Positions 61,415 to 64,000 of a stretch of DNA of 64,000 nt are shown here, one piece after another (within the stretch, counting starts at the first letter, position 1; the number at the start of each line of letters is the position of its first letter). Position numbers and translations under genes: made by a program. The notes beneath the pieces were generated by a model. The model saw only the letters and a program-made list of their open reading frames with translations. It did no database searches and had not been told where the DNA came from. Origin of the DNA: Alteraquisediminimonas sediminicola (GTDB lineage: Bacteria; Pseudomonadota; Alphaproteobacteria; Sphingomonadales; Sphingomonadaceae); contig NZ_JAHXZS010000009.1 in assembly GCF_019740335.1 (NCBI RefSeq), positions 1 through 64,000 of the forward strand, read 5' to 3'.

Positions 61415-61951
61415 ATGTTGATCCCCGGCGAACGTCGTCGCGTCATGCAGGCGTGCTGGTCGGTCCCCGATATTCGGGAGGCCTGCCGCAACTGGACGGA
61501 TACGATGGGCATTGGCCCGTTTTATCTGTTTGAAAATCTGCATGTGGATAGTGTCAATTATCGCGGTACGCCGACGAGCACGACATTTTCCATCGCGATG
61601 GCGCAAGCCGGGGGCATTCAGATTGAATTGGTGGAACAGCATTGTGACAACCCTTCGGCCTATCGCGATTTCGTGGCCAAAGGGGCGAATGGGTTCCACC
61701 ACATCGCGATCTATGTCGAAGATTATGATGCGGCGCTGAAACATTACACCGACAAGGGCTTTGTGGCCGCGATCGATGGATGTTTCGGTGAGATGCGCTT
61801 TGCCTATGTCGATACCAGCGCCGTGCTTGGCTGCATGGTTGAGATTATCGAACATCATCCCATTCAGGATGAGATTTTTGCCCGCGTGACAGAAGGCGCG
61901 GCGAATTGGGATGGGATCACCGATCCGATCCGTGCGGCGATGCCTGTGTAA
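61415..61951 (+). CDS. VOC-superfamily protein
   Basis: A 178-residue single VOC module beginning MQACWSVPDIREACRNWTDT near residue 11, with His and Glu residues typical of metal-binding strands (GFHHIAIYVEDY; EIIEHHP). It starts one base after the oxygenase stop, in tight coupling. It could be a ring-opening dioxygenase, a lyase or an epimerase. It is the second VOC gene of the island. Confidence 0.84.
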   Translation: MLIPGERRRVMQACWSVPDIREACRNWTDTMGIGPFYLFENLHVDSVNYRGTPTSTTFSIAMAQAGGIQIELVEQHCDNPSAYRDFVAKGANGFHHIAIYVEDYDAALKHYTDKGFVAAIDGCFGEMRFAYVDTSAVLGCMVEIIEHHPIQDEIFARVTEGAANWDGITDPIRAAMPV

Positions 61952-62045
61952 TTTGGGCCAGTGTATTTCGGACCTGTTTCCACGGGTCCTGCCTGACAAG
62001 AGCCTGCTTCAATGGCTCAGCTAATTTTGAGAGGAAATCAATATC

Positions 62046-62492
62046 ATGACGATTATGCCGCTGGAAGATCGCATCGCGATGCAGGACCTGATGACCGCTT
62101 ATTGCTATGCGGTGGACAAGCTCGATGATATTGATGGTTTGTTGTCGTTGTTCACCGAAGATGCGGTGCTCGACTTTAACAAGATCGGTTTGCCGGTGAT
62201 GAATGGTCATGGCGACATTCGCGCGTTTTTTGATCGCGTATTCGCGGATATGAGCCACCACGCGCATTACATCACCAACTTCCGTCCGGAAGCATTTGGT
62301 GGCGATACGGCAGTGATGTCGGCCTATGTCATCGGCCTTGGTCGCGCCAAGGATGGCAATGAAGTGGCGGTGAACGTTCAGTACAAGTTTGAAGCCGTGC
62401 GGACCGCCGGCGGCTGGAAGGCCAAGCGCTATTCGATGTTTGCGATGATGCCGCTGCCGGGTTCGTTGACCGAAATTCATGGCGAACATTGA
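62046..62492 (+). CDS. NTF2/SnoaL-like protein, upstream of oxygenase 7
   Basis: A 148-residue SnoaL_4-type protein (LEDRIAMQDLMTAYCYAVDK, LSLFTEDAVLDF, then YKFEAVRTAGGWKAKRYSM). A GAGAGGAAA site precedes the ATG. It lies 76 bases ahead of a family A oxygenase, repeating the NTF2-oxygenase pairing of 59553/60091. Its function as a subunit or separate enzyme is unknown. Confidence 0.87.
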   Translation: MTIMPLEDRIAMQDLMTAYCYAVDKLDDIDGLLSLFTEDAVLDFNKIGLPVMNGHGDIRAFFDRVFADMSHHAHYITNFRPEAFGGDTAVMSAYVIGLGRAKDGNEVAVNVQYKFEAVRTAGGWKAKRYSMFAMMPLPGSLTEIHGEH

Positions 62493-62568
62493 TCCGCATT
62501 AAGTGATTGCAAACAAATAATTATGCCCTGCCGGATGAGGAGCCGGCTCCACATTAGGAGTTAACATC

Positions 62569-63915
62569 ATGGCTACCAATCTCGAAATGCCCAAGGTCGA
62601 CAAGACCTTTCCCAGCTCGACCAAGGCGGAAATGCCTAAGGCGCGCGGGGACAAAATCACGGGCGACCGTTATTATTCCAAGGATTTCGCCGAGCGCGAA
62701 TGGGAACATATGTGGAAGCGCATCTGGCACGTCGGTGGCCGGGTGGCTCAGCTTCAAGATGCGGGCGATTTCGTCGTTCACAATTTCAAGCATGAATCCG
62801 TCATGATGGTGAAGCAGGAAGACGGGTCGATCCGGGCTTTCTTCAACGTCTGCATGCATCGCGGCAATCGCCTTGTCGCGGTGGAAGAGGGCGGCGTTGC
62901 CGGTCATTTCACCTGCACCTATCATGGGTGGAAATGGGGCATCGACGGTGGTCTTGACTGGGTGCAGGATGCCGAGGATTTCCCACAGGGCAATCCCTGC
63001 GGCAAGCTGCATTTGAAGGAACTGCCGTGCGACACATGGGGCGGTTTTATCTTTTGGTCGTTCGATCAGAACGTCAAGCCGTTGATGGAATATCTTGATC
63101 CGGTGCCGGAATTGCTCGGCAATCGCGACCTTGAGAGTTACACGCGCGTCGTATGGCGCACGTTGCGGGTCAACACCAACTGGAAATTTGCTTCGGACAA
63201 TTTCAACGAAGCCTATCACATTCCATCAGTCCATCCGCAGTTTCAACCGATGATCGACGATCATTATTCGACCACGGTTTTCGAAATGTACCCATCGGGC
63301 CACAACCGGATGGTGGAAAAGCTACAACCGTCCAGTCGTTGGCCGGATGCCCATGTGGTCAAGCCGTTATGGGCGGAAGTGCTGAAGGAATGGGACATCA
63401 ATCCGGCGGACTTTGAAGGTCGGGCGCAGGATGGGCGCAAGGCCTTGCAAGAGGCTCGTCGCCGGTTGGGGCCGGGACGTGGCTTGACCTATTTCGACAA
63501 GCTGACGGATGATGAGTTGACCGATCAGTTCCATCATACTTGCTTCCCGAACCTGACGCTGACCGGTACGCCGGAAGGTCTGCACGTTTTCCGCACCGAA
63601 CCTGATGCCGAAGATCCCAATTGGTCGACGTTCGATTATTGGTATCTGGTGCCTAAGGTCGAAGGCGCAAAGGAAGTGGCCACCTTGTACGGCATGCGTC
63701 CGTATCAAGAGGCAGAGCATGAAAACGGTAGCTTTGATGATTATCAGGCCGAAATTGCCCAAGGTGACTTCCTGACGCAGGATCTGTCCTTGGCTGAAAC
63801 GCAGCAGCGTGGCCTGCGGTCGATGGCATTTGAGGATGCGTATCTTGCTGGGCAGGAAACGCGCGTGCGGCGCTTCCATGAAGTGATCAACGACTATCTG
63901 GAGGGTCGGCGTTAA
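62569..63915 (+). CDS. Rieske non-heme iron oxygenase alpha subunit 7 (family A)
   Basis: A 448-residue oxygenase with Rieske ligands Cys95/His97 and Cys116/His119 and catalytic-site Glu214, His217, His222 (NEAYHIPSVH). It is especially like the gene at 31021: TGDRYYSKDF, WEHMWKRIWHVGGRVA, EDFPQGNPCGKL and the C-terminal ETRVR-FHEVINDYLEGRR. A TTAGGAG site precedes the ATG. A hairpin overlaps its stop codon. Confidence 0.95.
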   Translation: MATNLEMPKVDKTFPSSTKAEMPKARGDKITGDRYYSKDFAEREWEHMWKRIWHVGGRVAQLQDAGDFVVHNFKHESVMMVKQEDGSIRAFFNVCMHRGNRLVAVEEGGVAGHFTCTYHGWKWGIDGGLDWVQDAEDFPQGNPCGKLHLKELPCDTWGGFIFWSFDQNVKPLMEYLDPVPELLGNRDLESYTRVVWRTLRVNTNWKFASDNFNEAYHIPSVHPQFQPMIDDHYSTTVFEMYPSGHNRMVEKLQPSSRWPDAHVVKPLWAEVLKEWDINPADFEGRAQDGRKALQEARRRLGPGRGLTYFDKLTDDELTDQFHHTCFPNLTLTGTPEGLHVFRTEPDAEDPNWSTFDYWYLVPKVEGAKEVATLYGMRPYQEAEHENGSFDDYQAEIAQGDFLTQDLSLAETQQRGLRSMAFEDAYLAGQETRVRRFHEVINDYLEGRR

Positions 63916-63923
63916 GCCGACCC
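63903..63923 (+). other. Hairpin spanning the stop codon of oxygenase 7
   Basis: GGGTCGGC (63903-63910) and GCCGACCC (63916-63923) form a perfect 8-bp stem with a 5-nt loop containing the TAA, followed by TTTGGGT. The next gene starts 37 bases later, so this may be a partial terminator or an mRNA 3'-end element. Confidence 0.6.
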
Positions 63924-63959
63924 TTTGGGTCACAAATAAATAAGTTTGGGAAATATAAT

Positions 63960-64000
63960 ATGACCAGCAAGATTCTTGACCGTCGGCAATTGCTTGCCGG
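63960..64000 (+). CDS. 5' end of a gene with a twin-arginine-like signal start
   Basis: An ATG at 63960 opens MTSKILDRRQLLA and runs off the window. The DRRQLLA pair of arginines resembles the start of a Tat signal peptide, which would fit an exported cofactor protein. Only 13 residues are visible, so no product is assigned. Confidence 0.5.
   Translation, partial: MTSKILDRRQLLA

Noticed and set aside
60121-61512. 463-residue minus-strand frame over oxygenase 6
   Set aside because: Shadow of a complete Rieske oxygenase with intact motifs.
1-64000. CRISPR arrays, tRNA or rRNA genes, insertion sequences or prophage
   Set aside because: No regularly spaced repeats, no cloverleaf or rRNA-like sequence, and no transposase, integrase or phage structural protein was recognised.

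Overview
The window looks like a chromosomal segment of an alphaproteobacterium, most likely Sphingomonadales. The reasons are four TonB-dependent receptors of the sphingomonad catabolic type, many Rieske oxygenases, SDRs and NTF2-like proteins, NodT-type efflux genes, and dense ATGA gene overlaps. No rRNA, tRNA, CRISPR array, prophage or insertion sequence was seen. The organism assignment is inference from gene content.

Positions 1-10674 hold the 3' end of an ExbD/TolR gene and a nitrogen-acquisition locus. A NitT/TauT-type ABC transporter (ATPase, permease, lipoprotein binding protein) reads leftward. A coupled operon reads rightward: NikR-like regulator, two DUF1989 proteins, a 1199-residue biotin-dependent urea/guanidine carboxylase and allophanate hydrolase. 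The paired DUF1989 proteins favour guanidine (carboxylation, deimination to allophanate, hydrolysis to ammonia and CO2) over plain urea.

Positions 10708-20092 hold a signalling and efflux section. It has a LapG-like periplasmic cysteine peptidase with a 69-residue acidic partner, a LuxR-type response regulator, a GAF histidine kinase operon with a stand-alone receiver and an HPt protein, and an EmrAB/NodT-type tripartite efflux operon with a divergent TetR regulator and palindromic operators.

Positions 20399-64000 form one large catabolic island of unknown substrate. It contains seven Rieske oxygenase alpha subunits in three families, one Rieske ferredoxin and no visible reductase. It also contains five genes (six domains) of NTF2/SnoaL-like proteins, six SDRs, three zinc-independent MDR reductases, a GMC oxidoreductase, a flavoprotein dehydrogenase, an acyl-CoA synthetase, a crotonase, a 3-hydroxyacyl-CoA dehydrogenase, an SMP-30 lactonase, two VOC proteins, and EthD, ThuA, GFA and TIM-barrel proteins, with four TonB-dependent receptors and a TetR regulator. 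All seven oxygenases carry Glu where the textbook ring-hydroxylating enzymes carry the bridging Asp. The two halves (about 30.5-45.3 kb and 50.3-63.9 kb) repeat the same three Rieske families. The likely overall logic is TonB-dependent uptake of a bulky, probably polycyclic or plant/terpenoid-type substrate, repeated Rieske oxygenation or demethylation, alcohol/ketone redox steps, lactone hydrolysis, CoA activation and beta-oxidation-like cleavage.
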